From contig NZ_CABVLM010000004.1 of assembly GCF_902498845.1 (NCBI RefSeq), positions 248,001-312,000 of the forward strand: a stretch of DNA of 64,000 bases. Direction: 5' to 3'. Shown piece by piece: positions 19,132 to 29,726 of this stretch. The stretch comes from Pseudoalteromonas rhizosphaerae. Lineage in GTDB: Bacteria > Pseudomonadota > Gammaproteobacteria > Enterobacterales > Alteromonadaceae. The notes beneath the pieces are model-generated. The model saw only the letters and a list, made by a program, of their open reading frames with translations. It was not told the DNA's origin and searched no databases. How positions within the stretch are numbered: position 1 is the first letter of the stretch; every line of letters starts with the position of its first letter. Position numbers and translations under genes: made by a program.

Positions 19132-20757
19132 TTATTTTCTTTGGAATTCTGAGTTCGCATTCCATTTGGGCCATTGTGGTTGCTCTGAAATATCAAAACC
19201 TACTTGATAAAACAGTTGTAAGTCTTGTACAGCTCCCGATAGATCCCATTCATCACGGTATCTGTCACATGGTTGATGGTAACAACCACGTAGCACTAAG
19301 CTCATGCGTTTACGATAATTAGCCGTATCTTCGTCAAGTGCTTCACTGCCACCACCCGCATACATCGCTGGAATACCCATGTTGGCGAAAGCAAAATGAT
19401 CAGAGCGATAGTACCCGCCTGAAGATGGTTTAGGATCGCCGGATACCGTGCGCCCTTGTGTATTAGCTGCCTGTGCTAATAGCGAGTCCATTTCTGATTT
19501 ACCAATACCAACCACGCTGATATCTTTTACTTTGCCTAACAAGTTCAAGCTATCCATATTAATATTAGCGACTGTCTTATTTGCTGCTATCACTGGGTGT
19601 GCAGCATAATACTTAGATCCTAATAAACCTTGCTCTTCAGCTGTCACTGCCAAGAAAGTCATTGAGCGGCTAGGGTGCTTTGGTAAGCTTGCAAACGCTT
19701 CTGCTACTTCAATTAAGCCTGCAGTGCCTGTCGCGTTATCATGTGCTCCATTGTAGATTTGGTCGCCTTTACGGTTTTTATCCGTACCTAAGTGATCCCA
19801 GTGTGCTGAGTATATAATATGCTCATCTGGTTTTTCACTACCGGGTAAAGTCGCAATGAAGTTATATGAAATTGATTTTTTGATGGTGTTTTTAACCGCA
19901 ACAGACGCCGTTAAATCGCCCATATCAACATGATAAGCACCTTTTGCTGCATTGGCTTTCGCACTGGCAAAATCTAAACCTGCTTTAGTGAAAAGCTCGT
20001 TAGCAACCTCTGTGGTTACCCAACCTTCAACAGCGACTCTGTCCATATTATTGTTTTCTTTTTGAAAACCAAACTGCTCGCCGCTCCATGAGTTTTCAAC
20101 CACAGACCAAGGGTAAGAGGCAGGTGCAGTTTCATGAACGATGATAGCTCCAGCAGCACCTTGACGGCTGGCTTCTTCGTATTTGTAAGTCCAACGGCCA
20201 TAGTAAGTCATGGCATCACCGGTAAACAAAGCAGGATCTTTAGTGGCAAAACCAGGGTCGTTGACTAAGATCACCACAGTTTTACCCTTAACATCTAAAC
20301 CTGCGTAATCATTCCAATTATATTCAGGGGCATTAACACCATAACCAACAAATACCAGTTCGGAGTCTTTAATACTTTGGCGTTCGCTAATGCGACTGCT
20401 GCCCATTACCATGTCTTTTTTATACTGGTAATCTTTGCCGCCGATAGTTAACACCATGTTTGGATCTGCTTCAAGAGACACCAACGGAACTTCTTGTAAG
20501 AAGCTGTCGCCATTACCTGGTTGATAACCTAATTTTTTAAATTCTTCAGTAAGGTAAGCTAGTGTGAGTTCTTCACCTTTTGAAGATGGAGCGCGGCCTC
20601 CAAATTCATCGGAGGCAAGCACTTTGACATGCTCTGCGAGTTGTTGGGCATTGATTGAATTATACCCTTTGCTAACATCATCAGAGGTGAGACTTGTTGT
20701 TGCACATCCTGCAAGTACCGCAGTTGCAAGGAGTGTCAGAGAAAAATAACGTTTCAT
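19132..20757 (-). CDS. M28 family zinc metallopeptidase, lipoprotein
   Basis: 541 residues. The N-terminus is a lipoprotein signal with lipobox LAGC and acylated Cys18, so the enzyme is probably anchored to a membrane and faces the periplasm or the exterior. A PA-like insert (about 120-280) interrupts the domain. The M28 zinc ligands are visible in order: AHWDHLG, GAHDNATGTA, EEQGLLGS and YRSDHFAFA. Members are aminopeptidases or carboxypeptidases of the Zn-dependent exopeptidase group; the exact substrate is unknown. The gene is transcribed towards the metal exporter but is separated from it by the Fur box, and is divergent from the DUF3025 gene. Confidence 0.88.
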   Translation of the reverse strand: MKRYFSLTLLATAVLAGCATTSLTSDDVSKGYNSINAQQLAEHVKVLASDEFGGRAPSSKGEELTLAYLTEEFKKLGYQPGNGDSFLQEVPLVSLEADPNMVLTIGGKDYQYKKDMVMGSSRISERQSIKDSELVFVGYGVNAPEYNWNDYAGLDVKGKTVVILVNDPGFATKDPALFTGDAMTYYGRWTYKYEEASRQGAAGAIIVHETAPASYPWSVVENSWSGEQFGFQKENNNMDRVAVEGWVTTEVANELFTKAGLDFASAKANAAKGAYHVDMGDLTASVAVKNTIKKSISYNFIATLPGSEKPDEHIIYSAHWDHLGTDKNRKGDQIYNGAHDNATGTAGLIEVAEAFASLPKHPSRSMTFLAVTAEEQGLLGSKYYAAHPVIAANKTVANINMDSLNLLGKVKDISVVGIGKSEMDSLLAQAANTQGRTVSGDPKPSSGGYYRSDHFAFANMGIPAMYAGGGSEALDEDTANYRKRMSLVLRGCYHQPCDRYRDEWDLSGAVQDLQLFYQVGFDISEQPQWPKWNANSEFQRK

Positions 20758-20865
20758 AGTCGCTCTTTTTTTGTTTTAAGTGAGCTCAGTATAAGAACTT
20801 CTATTAAAGAGAACCAGTTTTTGCGGTAAACTCCAACCATAATAATTGTAAAGCTAAAGATACTC

Positions 20866-21675
20866 ATGAAGCGTTTTACCCCTTACGAACAATGGCATAG
20901 CGCCAGTTTAGAAAATGGTGCATTTAGCCATTTAAATACACTGTTTTCTTTAAACGGTTTATCCGACTGGCCGCAATGTGCGTGGATTTCATCATTTTTA
21001 GATGCTAAAAATGCAAATCAGCAAACAATTCGCTTTGTTGAAGATGCCTGCTTTAGTGAGGAAGAGCGCTATTATGAGCAAATCATTTTTGATACCGGTA
21101 AAGTACCAACGCGACAACAAAATTGGCATGACTTATTTGGTGGACTTATCTGGTGTTTATTTCCTAAAACGAAAGCATTGATCAATCAACGTCATGTTGA
21201 AGAGATCACACTTCACGGCACTAAAGTACGCTCAAAACACCGCAATGCTTTAACCTTGTTTGATGAATGTGGGGTTGTACTTGCTGTAAGTGATGATGTT
21301 TGGCCTGCGTTACTTAAAAATCATCAATGGCAGCAGGCATTTATTGAGCAAAGAGCGTTGTGGGGTAAAACCATTGCGCCATTTATGTTCGGCCACGCTA
21401 ATTATGAAATGCTAACAAAGCCGTATATTGGTCTGACAGGTAAAGCATTATTTGTAAAAGTACCGAGTGACATATTTTGTAAAGATTTAGCCCAGCAGTA
21501 TCAGTATATTGATCAAACCCTTTATGAGATGATTAGCATTGATAACTGTTTAAGGGACAATAGCCAGCTCTCACCATTACCACTGCTAGGCGTACCAGGC
21601 TGGTATGATAATAATAACCCCGAGTTTTATAGTAATACGGATTACTTTAGACCAAAACGAAGGACACGAACATGA
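20866..21675 (+). CDS. DUF3025 domain protein
   Basis: 269 residues, cytosolic, no signal or membrane segment. The central stretch NWHDLFGGLIWCLFPKTKALIN and the following SKHRNALTLFDECGVVLA are hallmarks of the DUF3025 family, whose function is unknown. Its stop overlaps the natA start by four bases (ATGA), so it is co-translated with the ABC transporter genes; whether it is part of that transport function is unknown. The start ATG lies in the divergent region shared with the M28 peptidase. Confidence 0.8.
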   Translation: MKRFTPYEQWHSASLENGAFSHLNTLFSLNGLSDWPQCAWISSFLDAKNANQQTIRFVEDACFSEEERYYEQIIFDTGKVPTRQQNWHDLFGGLIWCLFPKTKALINQRHVEEITLHGTKVRSKHRNALTLFDECGVVLAVSDDVWPALLKNHQWQQAFIEQRALWGKTIAPFMFGHANYEMLTKPYIGLTGKALFVKVPSDIFCKDLAQQYQYIDQTLYEMISIDNCLRDNSQLSPLPLLGVPGWYDNNNPEFYSNTDYFRPKRRTRT

Positions 21676-22460
21676 TAGAAGTTACGGGGCTTAAAAAGAA
21701 ATTTAAGCTAACTAAAGACCATAAAAAAAACAAAGTCGATAAAATAGATCCCCGTGAAGATAAAGATTATTTTCATTCGGTGCGAGATGTCAGCTTTCAT
21801 TGTAATAAAGGCGAAGTGCTGGGCTTACTCGGCCCTAATGGTGCAGGAAAAACCACCACGCTAAGAATGATCTCGACAGCGTTAAAACCCGATGAAGGGC
21901 AAATAATTATTGCTGGTGAAGACATCATTAAAAAACCACTATTTGGTCGTAAGTCTATTGGTTTTCTATCTGGCAGTACCGGTTTATATGGCCGTTTAAC
22001 GGTAAAAGAAAATATCGAATATTTTGCAAAACTACACGGTATGAGTAAAGACGCGATTAGAGCACGGTGTGAAGAGTTATTTGATTTACTCGATATGCAT
22101 AGCTTTATTGATAAACGTGCTGATAATTTATCAACGGGTATGAAGCAAAAAGCTAATATAGCCCGCGCAGTTGTGCACCATCCGGCAGTCGTGGTACTTG
22201 ATGAGCCGACCACTGGATTAGACATTATGACCACTCAAACGGTGATCGAGTTTATCAAACGGCTTAAAGCGCAAGGGACTCCTGTTATATTTTCAACCCA
22301 TCATTTAGATGAAGTAGCGCTACTGTGTGACCGCGTTGCGGTGATCAACGAAGGTATCAGTTGTTTTGACGGCAGTCTTGACGAATTTAAAAAAGTGGGT
22401 AAAAGCGACGAACTAAATCAAGCGTTTATGAATATATTGACGGAGAAAAATAATGTTTGA
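21672..22460 (+). CDS. natA: ABC transporter ATP-binding protein, NatA-type
   Basis: 262 residues. Walker A is [10 protein letters not shown] (54-63), the signature is LSTGMKQK, and Walker B is [12 protein letters not shown]; the H-loop histidine is in [10 protein letters not shown] lysine-rich insert (about 9-30, [17 protein letters not shown]) precedes the core. It pairs with the permease NatB, with which it overlaps by eight bases, to form an exporter related to the Bacillus NatAB sodium efflux pump; the true substrate is not shown by the sequence. Confidence 0.85.
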   Translation: MIEVTGLKKKFKLTKDHKKNKVDKIDPREDKDYFHSVRDVSFHCNKGEVLGLLGPNGAGKTTTLRMISTALKPDEGQIIIAGEDIIKKPLFGRKSIGFLSGSTGLYGRLTVKENIEYFAKLHGMSKDAIRARCEELFDLLDMHSFIDKRADNLSTGMKQKANIARAVVHHPAVVVLDEPTTGLDIMTTQTVIEFIKRLKAQGTPVIFSTHHLDEVALLCDRVAVINEGISCFDGSLDEFKKVGKSDELNQAFMNILTEKNNV

Positions 22461-23661
22461 AGTATTTAAAAAGGAATTAAAGGAGCTATTACGAGATAAA
22501 AAAACACTCATTTTTATTGTCGCATTACCAGTTGCTATCTTTCCATTATTATTTGCGGTGATGGCATTTATTAGTTCTCAAGCAACACTTGAAGCCGAAC
22601 AAAAAGTTCATACCTATGCCATTATCAATGGCGAATATGCGCAATCATTCACAGATAAAGTTTTTTATCATAAAAGTTTTCAATTATACAAAGGTGATCA
22701 CACCTTTAATACAGTTGCAGAGCTTACAGAGGCCGTTAAAGCCGGCACCATTGATATGGGTATTTTCTTACCCGCAGATGCCAAACAAAACCTTGATGAC
22801 GCAAAACAAAGCCAGTGGCAAGTGGTTTATAACGATGCTAAAGCGATTAACTTTTTATTCGACAGAGTAAAAGAGCTTGCTGAAGAATTTGGTAATAAGC
22901 TAAGAGCTGAAAAACTATTAAGCTACGGTGTTTCAGTTGAGCAACAAAGTGCAATTATTGATCCAATCAAAGTTGTAAAAGTTGATACTGCTGATAAACG
23001 AGAAAATTTAGGTGAGAAAATAGGCGGCTTTATCCCTTACTTACTGCTCCCATTAGTATTGATGGGAGCAACATACCCAGCAATTGATTTAGGTGCAGGT
23101 GAGAAAGAACGCGGCACATTAGAAACGTTACTACTTACACCAATCACCCGTACGCAACTTGTATTAGGTAAATTTATTACTTTACTTGCAGCGTCAATCG
23201 CCACTACAACGATAACCGTGTTGAGTATGGGCGTTTGGATCAGTATCGCGATTTCTTTCATTGATTTGGATGTAATAAAAACAGCATTTAGTTCATTACG
23301 AGTATTAGATTTGGCACTCATTTTTATTATTTTATTACCCGTCGCCGCGATTTTTTCTTCTCTTGCATTAGCAATATCGATTTATGCGCGTAGCTTTAAA
23401 GAAGCACAAAATTACATGACACCACTGAGTATGGGGGTGATATTTCCTATCATTGTTGCTTTACTACCGAATGTTGAGCTAACAGCTAAAACTGCATTTA
23501 TACCGGTTACTAATGTGGCTTTAGCGATTAAAGAAATTATCAAAGGTACGATTGATTACACGTTACTTGGACTAATCTTTTTAGCGACCGTGATTGTTGC
23601 CGGTGCACTATTAGCATTTTGTGTTAAATGGTTTAATAAAGAAGAAGTCTTATTTAGATAA
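22453..23661 (+). CDS. natB: ABC transporter permease, NatB-type
   Basis: 402 residues. One N-terminal helix (about 20-42) is followed by a large extracytoplasmic domain (about 45-190) and five further helices near the C-terminus, the layout of ABC-2/NatB permeases. The conserved segment GAGEKERGTLETLLLTPITR, typical of this family, is at about 215-235. It overlaps natA and closes the DUF3025-natA-natB operon before a terminator at 23715-23747. Predicted role: Na+ or drug export. Confidence 0.85.
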   Translation: MFEVFKKELKELLRDKKTLIFIVALPVAIFPLLFAVMAFISSQATLEAEQKVHTYAIINGEYAQSFTDKVFYHKSFQLYKGDHTFNTVAELTEAVKAGTIDMGIFLPADAKQNLDDAKQSQWQVVYNDAKAINFLFDRVKELAEEFGNKLRAEKLLSYGVSVEQQSAIIDPIKVVKVDTADKRENLGEKIGGFIPYLLLPLVLMGATYPAIDLGAGEKERGTLETLLLTPITRTQLVLGKFITLLAASIATTTITVLSMGVWISIAISFIDLDVIKTAFSSLRVLDLALIFIILLPVAAIFSSLALAISIYARSFKEAQNYMTPLSMGVIFPIIVALLPNVELTAKTAFIPVTNVALAIKEIIKGTIDYTLLGLIFLATVIVAGALLAFCVKWFNKEEVLFR

Positions 23662-23714
23662 TAAATTATATAGAAGTAGGCTGGGCGTGGTTGTTACAAT
23701 ACTCTCAGTTAAAT

Positions 23715-23747
23715 AATAAAAATGACGGGCTAGCTCGTCATTTTTAT
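23715..23747 (+). terminator. Intrinsic terminator after natB
   Basis: A 13-bp perfect stem (AATAAAAATGACG / CGTCATTTTTATT) with a small loop. It lies between natB and the hybrid kinase gene. Confidence 0.85.
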
Positions 23748-23851
23748 TATTATAGTTTCCTTAGAAAAACTAAGAATCGATAAAAAGCGCAGAGATAACT
23801 TTTTAATTGCTCTATAATGTAGTTTGTTTTGAAAGAAAACTGGCAATTTTG

Positions 23852-26800
23852 ATGCGCAACTCACTGACATTTTTTAATTTATTTCGCAGTAATAAACTTT
23901 CTTTATTAGCATTGCTGTTTTTTTTCATCCTCGCAATACCTGCTTTATATATATTTGAGCTGAAAGTACGCAAAGATGTTTACCAGGTTGCCCAAACCAC
24001 ACTACAGCAAGAGCTTGATACAAAAGCACTGATGTTAAAAGGACATTTAAAAGACAGTGTTTCGTCAATCAACTTTTTAAATGCCACACCGCCTATCAGT
24101 GGCATCAGCCGAGCCGCTGCAAATAACCTTATTGATCCACTATTAAATACTCCCATAGCAATATGGCAAACGCGTTTAGCTGAAATATTTAGTGGCTTTA
24201 TGCGCACTGACCAGCAGCTATTACAAGCCAGATATATTACCCTTGCTGATAATGGTCAAGAAATTGTCCGTGTTGATAGGATCAATGATGTTGTGGTGCG
24301 CCTCGAGGGAGACTTATTACAACAAAAAGGGCAGCGGGATTACATGCTTAATGCCAGCAAGTTAGATAGTGAATCTGTCTATATATCACCGATTAACTAT
24401 AATCGAGAGCATGGCCAAATTCAGATCCCCTACGTGAGTACCTACCGAGTTGCTAAGCCGGTATTTAATAAACAAGGAACAGTGTTTGCTGTATTAGTAA
24501 CCAATTATTTTGCTGATGAGTTATTTAATAGTGTTACTTTTAGTTCACCTGCTGGGGTTGATGTTTATCTGTTAAATGATCAGCAGCAGTTTTTATTTCA
24601 CCCAGATCCTAAACTACGATTTGGTTTTGAGTTTGGTCAAGACATTACTTGGTTAAGTGTATTTAGTCAAAGCCAAGATATGAGCAGCCAAGCGACTTTA
24701 CCTTTTCATGATTTACCAAGCCATTATTATTTAAAACAACGTATTAGTTTAGAAAATAACATTATCATGTTGCCCCTTGAACTTGCGGTATCGATTAATA
24801 CCGATATTTTGGCAAAAGACGTTGCTAAGCGTCGTGATCATTTTGTGCTGGTAATTATTTCACTTTTCACTGCTTTGTGGTTATTAGTGTGGTTCTATCA
24901 AAGGTATATAAACCGCAAATTGGAGCTTCACTCCTTGAAGGAGCGTAATAACAAGATTATTGAAAATTCCCTCGATGCAATTTTAACAGTACAAGAGGAT
25001 GGGCTTATCAGTAATGCTAATAAAACAGCGTTACAGTGCTTTTATATCATTATTGATCACACCAAATTCACGCAATTATTTACGCTTGCTGAAAGTGATA
25101 ATTCATGTATTGATGAAACCATAGCGCAGGGGTCAAAACCATCATTTGAAGGCGTGTATACTGATCCGCAGGATCAACAACACTTTTACTCAATTACACT
25201 TACTAGCGTGTTTGATATTTTTACCCAGCGCCACCAAGTTGCAGCGATTTTACGAAACATCAATTCACTTAAACAGACTCAAGTAGAGCTTGAAAAACTC
25301 AATAGTACGTTAGAGCAAAAGGTTCGCCAACGCACAACTGAACTTGAAAGTGCGATTGAAGAAGCGTTGGCAGCCAGTAAATCGAAAAGTGATTTTATTG
25401 CTAACATTTCCCATGAAATACGTACCCCTATGAATGGTGTATTAGGGATGCTGGAAATGCTCAAAGAAGACACACTAACGCAACAGCAACAGCAATACCT
25501 AGAGCTGGCCAATAGCAGCGCTAACTCATTAATGACATTAATTAATGACATCTTGGATTTTTCAAAAATAGAAGCAGGTAAACTAGATATTGATAATCAC
25601 AGTTTTGATGTGATTACTGTATGCAGTGATATGATCACCTCTATGGCATTACAAGCCCAGCGTAAAGGCTTAGAAGTGTTTTTGCATACCGATAAAGTTA
25701 TAGACCGTATGTTAGTCGGGGATAGCCACCGATTAAAACAAATATTAATAAACTTACTTAATAATGCATTCAAATTCACTCATCAAGGTGAAGTCAGTTT
25801 AACTCTTGGCTGTCAGTATCTTACTGAAGATACGTTATTAATGAACTTTGTTATTGAAGATTCGGGCATCGGCATTGCTGAAAAAAATATCGATAAGCTG
25901 TTTGAAGCCTTTACCCAAGAGGACACCAGTACCACTCGCCACTTTGGTGGTACAGGGCTTGGTTTGTCAATTTGTCGTAAGTTGGCACAATTGATGGGCG
26001 GTGATATTAGCGTCACCAGTGAAAAGGGCAAGGGAAGCTGTTTTACAGCGCAAGTGCAATTACATATTGCAGCTGAGAAAAAGCTCAATACAGCCGTTGA
26101 GTTGGCAAAAGATATTCAGGTTGGCGTGCTGATAGATAGCGACAGTGTATATAACAATGTCACTAATTTATTGATTAAAAATTGCCAAGTAGCGGCCAAT
26201 AATATTCAACGATTTGACTACCAAGCACAATATCAAGAGTTAAAAGTTGATTTACTGGTTGTTGATAATGATCACCCATACTTACAAACACTGATTAATT
26301 TATGTAATAAGCAGAATAAAAAATATGTATTAATCTTGCGGGATTTACTGCTTAGTAAAAAAGCCAAAGAGCAGGTGCCTGAAAATTGCCATGTACTTAA
26401 TAAGCCGCTTACTCAAGATCAATTTAGCTATAAGTTAGCAAGTTTGTTTGGTGTTAATAATAGTTTTTTGGTTGCTAGCCAAGGTAGTGAGCAAACAGAA
26501 TATGTTGAATACGATTTCTCAAATTTTAAGGTGTTATTGGTTGATGATAATATGATCAACCTTGAAGTTGCCAAAGCAATATTAAAAAATACCGGTGTCA
26601 CTATTGTATGTGCCAGCGATGGCCTCGATGCACTAGAAATATTAAATACAGAGCAAACAGCTTTATTTGATCTGATTTTTATGGATTGCCAAATGCCAAA
26701 CCTCAATGGCTATGACACGACCTCTGCAATTCGCAGCAACAAAGCTGGTGCTGACTATGCGAAAGTGCCTATTATCGCTATGACTGCCAGCGCTATGGCA

Positions 26801-26902
26801 GGTGACAGAGAGCGTTGTATTACAGCTGGTATGAATGATTATATTACCAAACCCATAAAGCCAAAAGTTTTGAAAGATAAATTAGCTATGTGGTTAAAAT
26901 AA
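23852..26902 (+). CDS. Hybrid sensor histidine kinase with periplasmic Cache-like domain
   Basis: About 1016 residues from the ATG at 23852 (MRNSLTFFNLF); a TTG 45 bases upstream is also open but gives no better N-terminus. Order: membrane helix (about 18-38), periplasmic sensor of Cache/PDC type (about 40-330), second helix (FVLVIISLFTALWLLVWFY), a PAS-like region, coiled coil, HisKA with His521 in NISHEIRTPMNG, HATPase_c with NAFKFTHQG and DSGIGIAEKN, then a degenerate receiver-like segment and a C-terminal receiver with phospho-acceptor Asp945 (LIFMDCQMPN). The phosphorelay partner is not adjacent; no output domain is present. Confidence 0.9.
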   Translation: MRNSLTFFNLFRSNKLSLLALLFFFILAIPALYIFELKVRKDVYQVAQTTLQQELDTKALMLKGHLKDSVSSINFLNATPPISGISRAAANNLIDPLLNTPIAIWQTRLAEIFSGFMRTDQQLLQARYITLADNGQEIVRVDRINDVVVRLEGDLLQQKGQRDYMLNASKLDSESVYISPINYNREHGQIQIPYVSTYRVAKPVFNKQGTVFAVLVTNYFADELFNSVTFSSPAGVDVYLLNDQQQFLFHPDPKLRFGFEFGQDITWLSVFSQSQDMSSQATLPFHDLPSHYYLKQRISLENNIIMLPLELAVSINTDILAKDVAKRRDHFVLVIISLFTALWLLVWFYQRYINRKLELHSLKERNNKIIENSLDAILTVQEDGLISNANKTALQCFYIIIDHTKFTQLFTLAESDNSCIDETIAQGSKPSFEGVYTDPQDQQHFYSITLTSVFDIFTQRHQVAAILRNINSLKQTQVELEKLNSTLEQKVRQRTTELESAIEEALAASKSKSDFIANISHEIRTPMNGVLGMLEMLKEDTLTQQQQQYLELANSSANSLMTLINDILDFSKIEAGKLDIDNHSFDVITVCSDMITSMALQAQRKGLEVFLHTDKVIDRMLVGDSHRLKQILINLLNNAFKFTHQGEVSLTLGCQYLTEDTLLMNFVIEDSGIGIAEKNIDKLFEAFTQEDTSTTRHFGGTGLGLSICRKLAQLMGGDISVTSEKGKGSCFTAQVQLHIAAEKKLNTAVELAKDIQVGVLIDSDSVYNNVTNLLIKNCQVAANNIQRFDYQAQYQELKVDLLVVDNDHPYLQTLINLCNKQNKKYVLILRDLLLSKKAKEQVPENCHVLNKPLTQDQFSYKLASLFGVNNSFLVASQGSEQTEYVEYDFSNFKVLLVDDNMINLEVAKAILKNTGVTIVCASDGLDALEILNTEQTALFDLIFMDCQMPNLNGYDTTSAIRSNKAGADYAKVPIIAMTASAMAGDRERCITAGMNDYITKPIKPKVLKDKLAMWLK

Positions 26903-26919
26903 ACCACACAGTCTAAATT

Positions 26920-27762
26920 TTAAGCTACTGATTTTTCAGGTTTAGCCTTTGGTCCACCAAGATTTTGATTAAGTTTGGTAATATCAGCAGAATTAATCAC
27001 TGTTTGAGTGTCAGACCAGTGTAGCAATTCGATACGACCATTTTCTTGCTCTACTACTGCGGTACAACTTTCTATCCAATCGCCATCATTACAGTAAACA
27101 ATGCCATCAACGACTTTGAGTTGTGGGTGATGAATATGACCGCAAATAATACCGTCTACGCCTTGCTTTTTAGCCTCATGAATAGCAGCATTTTCAAATG
27201 CCTCTATTGCTTCACGCGCTTTATGAACGCGGGCTTTTATCCAAGCAGCAAGTGACCAATAGTTACCACCATATAGGCGTCGAATACGATTAGTCCAGCG
27301 ATTTAAAAACAGTAAAAAGTCATAACCTGTATCACCGGCAATACTGATCAGTTTGTTATACCTAGTTGCTGAGTCAAAATCATCACCGTGAACCAGAAGA
27401 AATCGTTTGTTGGCTTTGGTTGTGTGAATAAACTGCTGGTGGACTTCAATACCAAATAGGCTGTTATTGACGTAGTGTCGGAATGTTTCATCGTGATTGC
27501 CGGGAATATAAATCACTCGAGTACCTTGAACTGCTTTGGCTTGAATACAAGCTAATACTTGATAGTGACTAGGGTGCCAATAAAAATTTCGCTTCATAGA
27601 CCATAAATCGACGATGTCACCCACTAGATAAAGGGCATCGCACTCAATACTATTTAAAAAGTCGAGTAGGTAATCTGCTCGACAATCTTTATAGCCTAAA
27701 TGTACATCGGAGATCCAAACGGCTGGGTAGTACTTTTTATCACTTTTTTCGATGTCGTGCAT
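26920..27762 (-). CDS. UDP-2,3-diacylglucosamine diphosphatase-like metallophosphatase
   Basis: 280 residues of the calcineurin-like phosphoesterase fold. Metal-binding motifs are DVHLG, GDIVD, GNHDE, HGDDFD and GHIHHP in the LpxH-like order. LpxH cleaves UDP-2,3-diacylglucosamine in lipid A synthesis; this protein belongs to the longer LpxH-related group and could be a paralogue, so I give no symbol. A ribosome site (AGGAGG, read TAGGAGGT on the plus strand) precedes the start. It is convergent with the hybrid kinase, 17 bases apart. Confidence 0.8.
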   Translation of the reverse strand: MHDIEKSDKKYYPAVWISDVHLGYKDCRADYLLDFLNSIECDALYLVGDIVDLWSMKRNFYWHPSHYQVLACIQAKAVQGTRVIYIPGNHDETFRHYVNNSLFGIEVHQQFIHTTKANKRFLLVHGDDFDSATRYNKLISIAGDTGYDFLLFLNRWTNRIRRLYGGNYWSLAAWIKARVHKAREAIEAFENAAIHEAKKQGVDGIICGHIHHPQLKVVDGIVYCNDGDWIESCTAVVEQENGRIELLHWSDTQTVINSADITKLNQNLGGPKAKPEKSVA

Positions 27763-27866
27763 AGGAGGTTACTCACGGTGTAATAACAACAAAGTTAAGC
27801 AACTTGAATGACGTTTATAAGACTGTTTGACGAAACATCTATGACAATTAATAATCGTGCAAAAAC

Positions 27867-27895
27867 AAAAAAACCGCATTACGCGGTTTTTTTTT
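27867..27895. terminator. Terminator after proS
   Basis: A stem AAACCGC / GCGGTTT with A-run and T-run on both flanks lies just beyond the minus-strand proS stop. It separates proS from the phosphatase gene. Confidence 0.88.
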
Positions 27896-27911
27896 CAGAA
27901 GGTGCTGATGA

Positions 27912-29636
27912 TTAAGCGTTCATGGCCGCTTTGATTGCTTCAACAGCGGTATCAATATCTATCATTAATTTTTCACCAGTACGGCGATTTTTCAACTCAA
28001 CCTTGTTTTCATCAAGATTACGCTCACCAATTACCAACGTGAAAGGTACACCGAGTAATTCCATATCGTTAAACATCACACCTGGGCGCTCTTTACGGTC
28101 ATCAAATAACACGTCTAAGCCTGCGGCTTTTAAACCGTCGTAAAGGTTATTAGCGATATCAGGTATACGATGCGATTTATGCATATTCATTGGCACAATG
28201 GCTAAATCGAACGGGGCGATTGGCTGTGGCCAAATAATGCCGTATTGATCATTATTTTGCTCAATAGCCGCTGCGACAATACGCGATACACCAATACCAT
28301 AACAACCCATAGTCATTATTTGGTTTTTACCGCTTTCGTTTAATACTCCCGCTTTCATCGCTTCTGAGTACTTAGTACCAAGCTGGAAGATATGGCCAAC
28401 TTCAATACCGCGTTTAATATGTAAAGTACCATTACCACATGGGCTAGGATCACCTTCGACAATATTACGTAGATCAGCAACTTCATACTCAGTTACATCG
28501 CGATCCCAGTTAATACCGCTGTAATGCTCGTCATCTTTGTTAGCACCGGCTACAAAATCAGCCATTACATTGGCTGTACGGTCTACTAAAATTGGCATGG
28601 TTAAGCCAACAGGGCCTAATGAACCCGGTTTAGCACCAATGGCTGCAATTATGTCAGCCTCGTTTGCCATTTCCAGTGGAGAATCTACTAATGGATGTTT
28701 TTCAGCTTTAAGTTCGTTAAGCTCATGATCGCCACGTATTACTAATGCAACTAAACCACGTTGACCATCTTCATTTGGCGCGCCGTAAACAATCAGTGTT
28801 TTAACACTGCGATGAGGTTTTACACCATAGTGTTTCTTTAGCTCGTCGATAGTTTTCGCATCAGGTGTTGGGAATACTTTTAATTCTTTTGCGGCAGCAG
28901 GGCGCGCTTCACTTGGCGCTAATGCTTCTGCTTTTTCGATGTTTGCTGCATAGTCACTTTTATCACTAAAGGCGATAGCATCTTCACCTGATTCAGCTAA
29001 CACATGAAATTCATGAGATACGCTACCACCGATAGAGCCGGTATCAGCAATAACAGGACGGTAATCAAGGCCTAAGCGATCGAATATATTACAGTATGCT
29101 TTGTGCATTACTTGATAAGTTGCATCTAAACATTCTTCACTTAAATGAAATGAATAGGCATCTTTCATAGTAAATTCACGCGCGCGCATGACCCCAAAAC
29201 GAGGACGACGTTCGTCGCGCACTTTTGTTTGTACTTGGTACAAAGTAAGCGGTAATTGTTTATACGAACTTACTTCTTTACGAACAAAATCGGTGATCAC
29301 TTCTTCATGGGTTGGTCCTAACGCGAAAGTACGATTGTGACGGTCAGTAAAACGCATAAGTTCTGGGCCAAACTGCTCCCAACGGCCAGATTCTTCCCAT
29401 AGATCCGCAGGTTGAATAACAGGCATCAACATTTCGATTGCACCTGATTTGTCCATTTCTTCACGCACAATGTTTTCGACTTTTCGTAACACGCGTAATC
29501 CAGAGGGTAACCAAGTATATAGGCCCGACGCGACGCGACGGATCATGCCCGCTCTTAACATTAATTGATGCGATACAATTTCAGCATCTGATGGCGTTTC
29601 TTTAAGTGTTGCGAGTATATATTGACTGGTACGCAT
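27912..29636 (-). CDS. proS: Prolyl-tRNA synthetase, bacterial type with editing domain
   Basis: 574 residues, near the E. coli length of 572. It is a class II synthetase charging tRNA-Pro. The N-terminus [30 protein letters not shown] and motif 2 ([25 protein letters not shown] in family terms) are present, followed by the inserted YbaK-like editing domain (about 240-390, with GDHELNELK) and a C-terminal anticodon-binding domain ([13 protein letters not shown] onward). Monocistronic; the terminator is at 27867-27895. Confidence 0.97.
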   Translation of the reverse strand: MRTSQYILATLKETPSDAEIVSHQLMLRAGMIRRVASGLYTWLPSGLRVLRKVENIVREEMDKSGAIEMLMPVIQPADLWEESGRWEQFGPELMRFTDRHNRTFALGPTHEEVITDFVRKEVSSYKQLPLTLYQVQTKVRDERRPRFGVMRAREFTMKDAYSFHLSEECLDATYQVMHKAYCNIFDRLGLDYRPVIADTGSIGGSVSHEFHVLAESGEDAIAFSDKSDYAANIEKAEALAPSEARPAAAKELKVFPTPDAKTIDELKKHYGVKPHRSVKTLIVYGAPNEDGQRGLVALVIRGDHELNELKAEKHPLVDSPLEMANEADIIAAIGAKPGSLGPVGLTMPILVDRTANVMADFVAGANKDDEHYSGINWDRDVTEYEVADLRNIVEGDPSPCGNGTLHIKRGIEVGHIFQLGTKYSEAMKAGVLNESGKNQIMTMGCYGIGVSRIVAAAIEQNNDQYGIIWPQPIAPFDLAIVPMNMHKSHRIPDIANNLYDGLKAAGLDVLFDDRKERPGVMFNDMELLGVPFTLVIGERNLDENKVELKNRRTGEKLMIDIDTAVEAIKAAMNA

Positions 29637-29726
29637 GTTTATTCCGATAGTTATAAAATTATTATTTCAATTGGGCACTCAGTTTAGCAGCGGTTGCTTT
29701 TACACTAAAGCGCTAAGTGTGTTTTT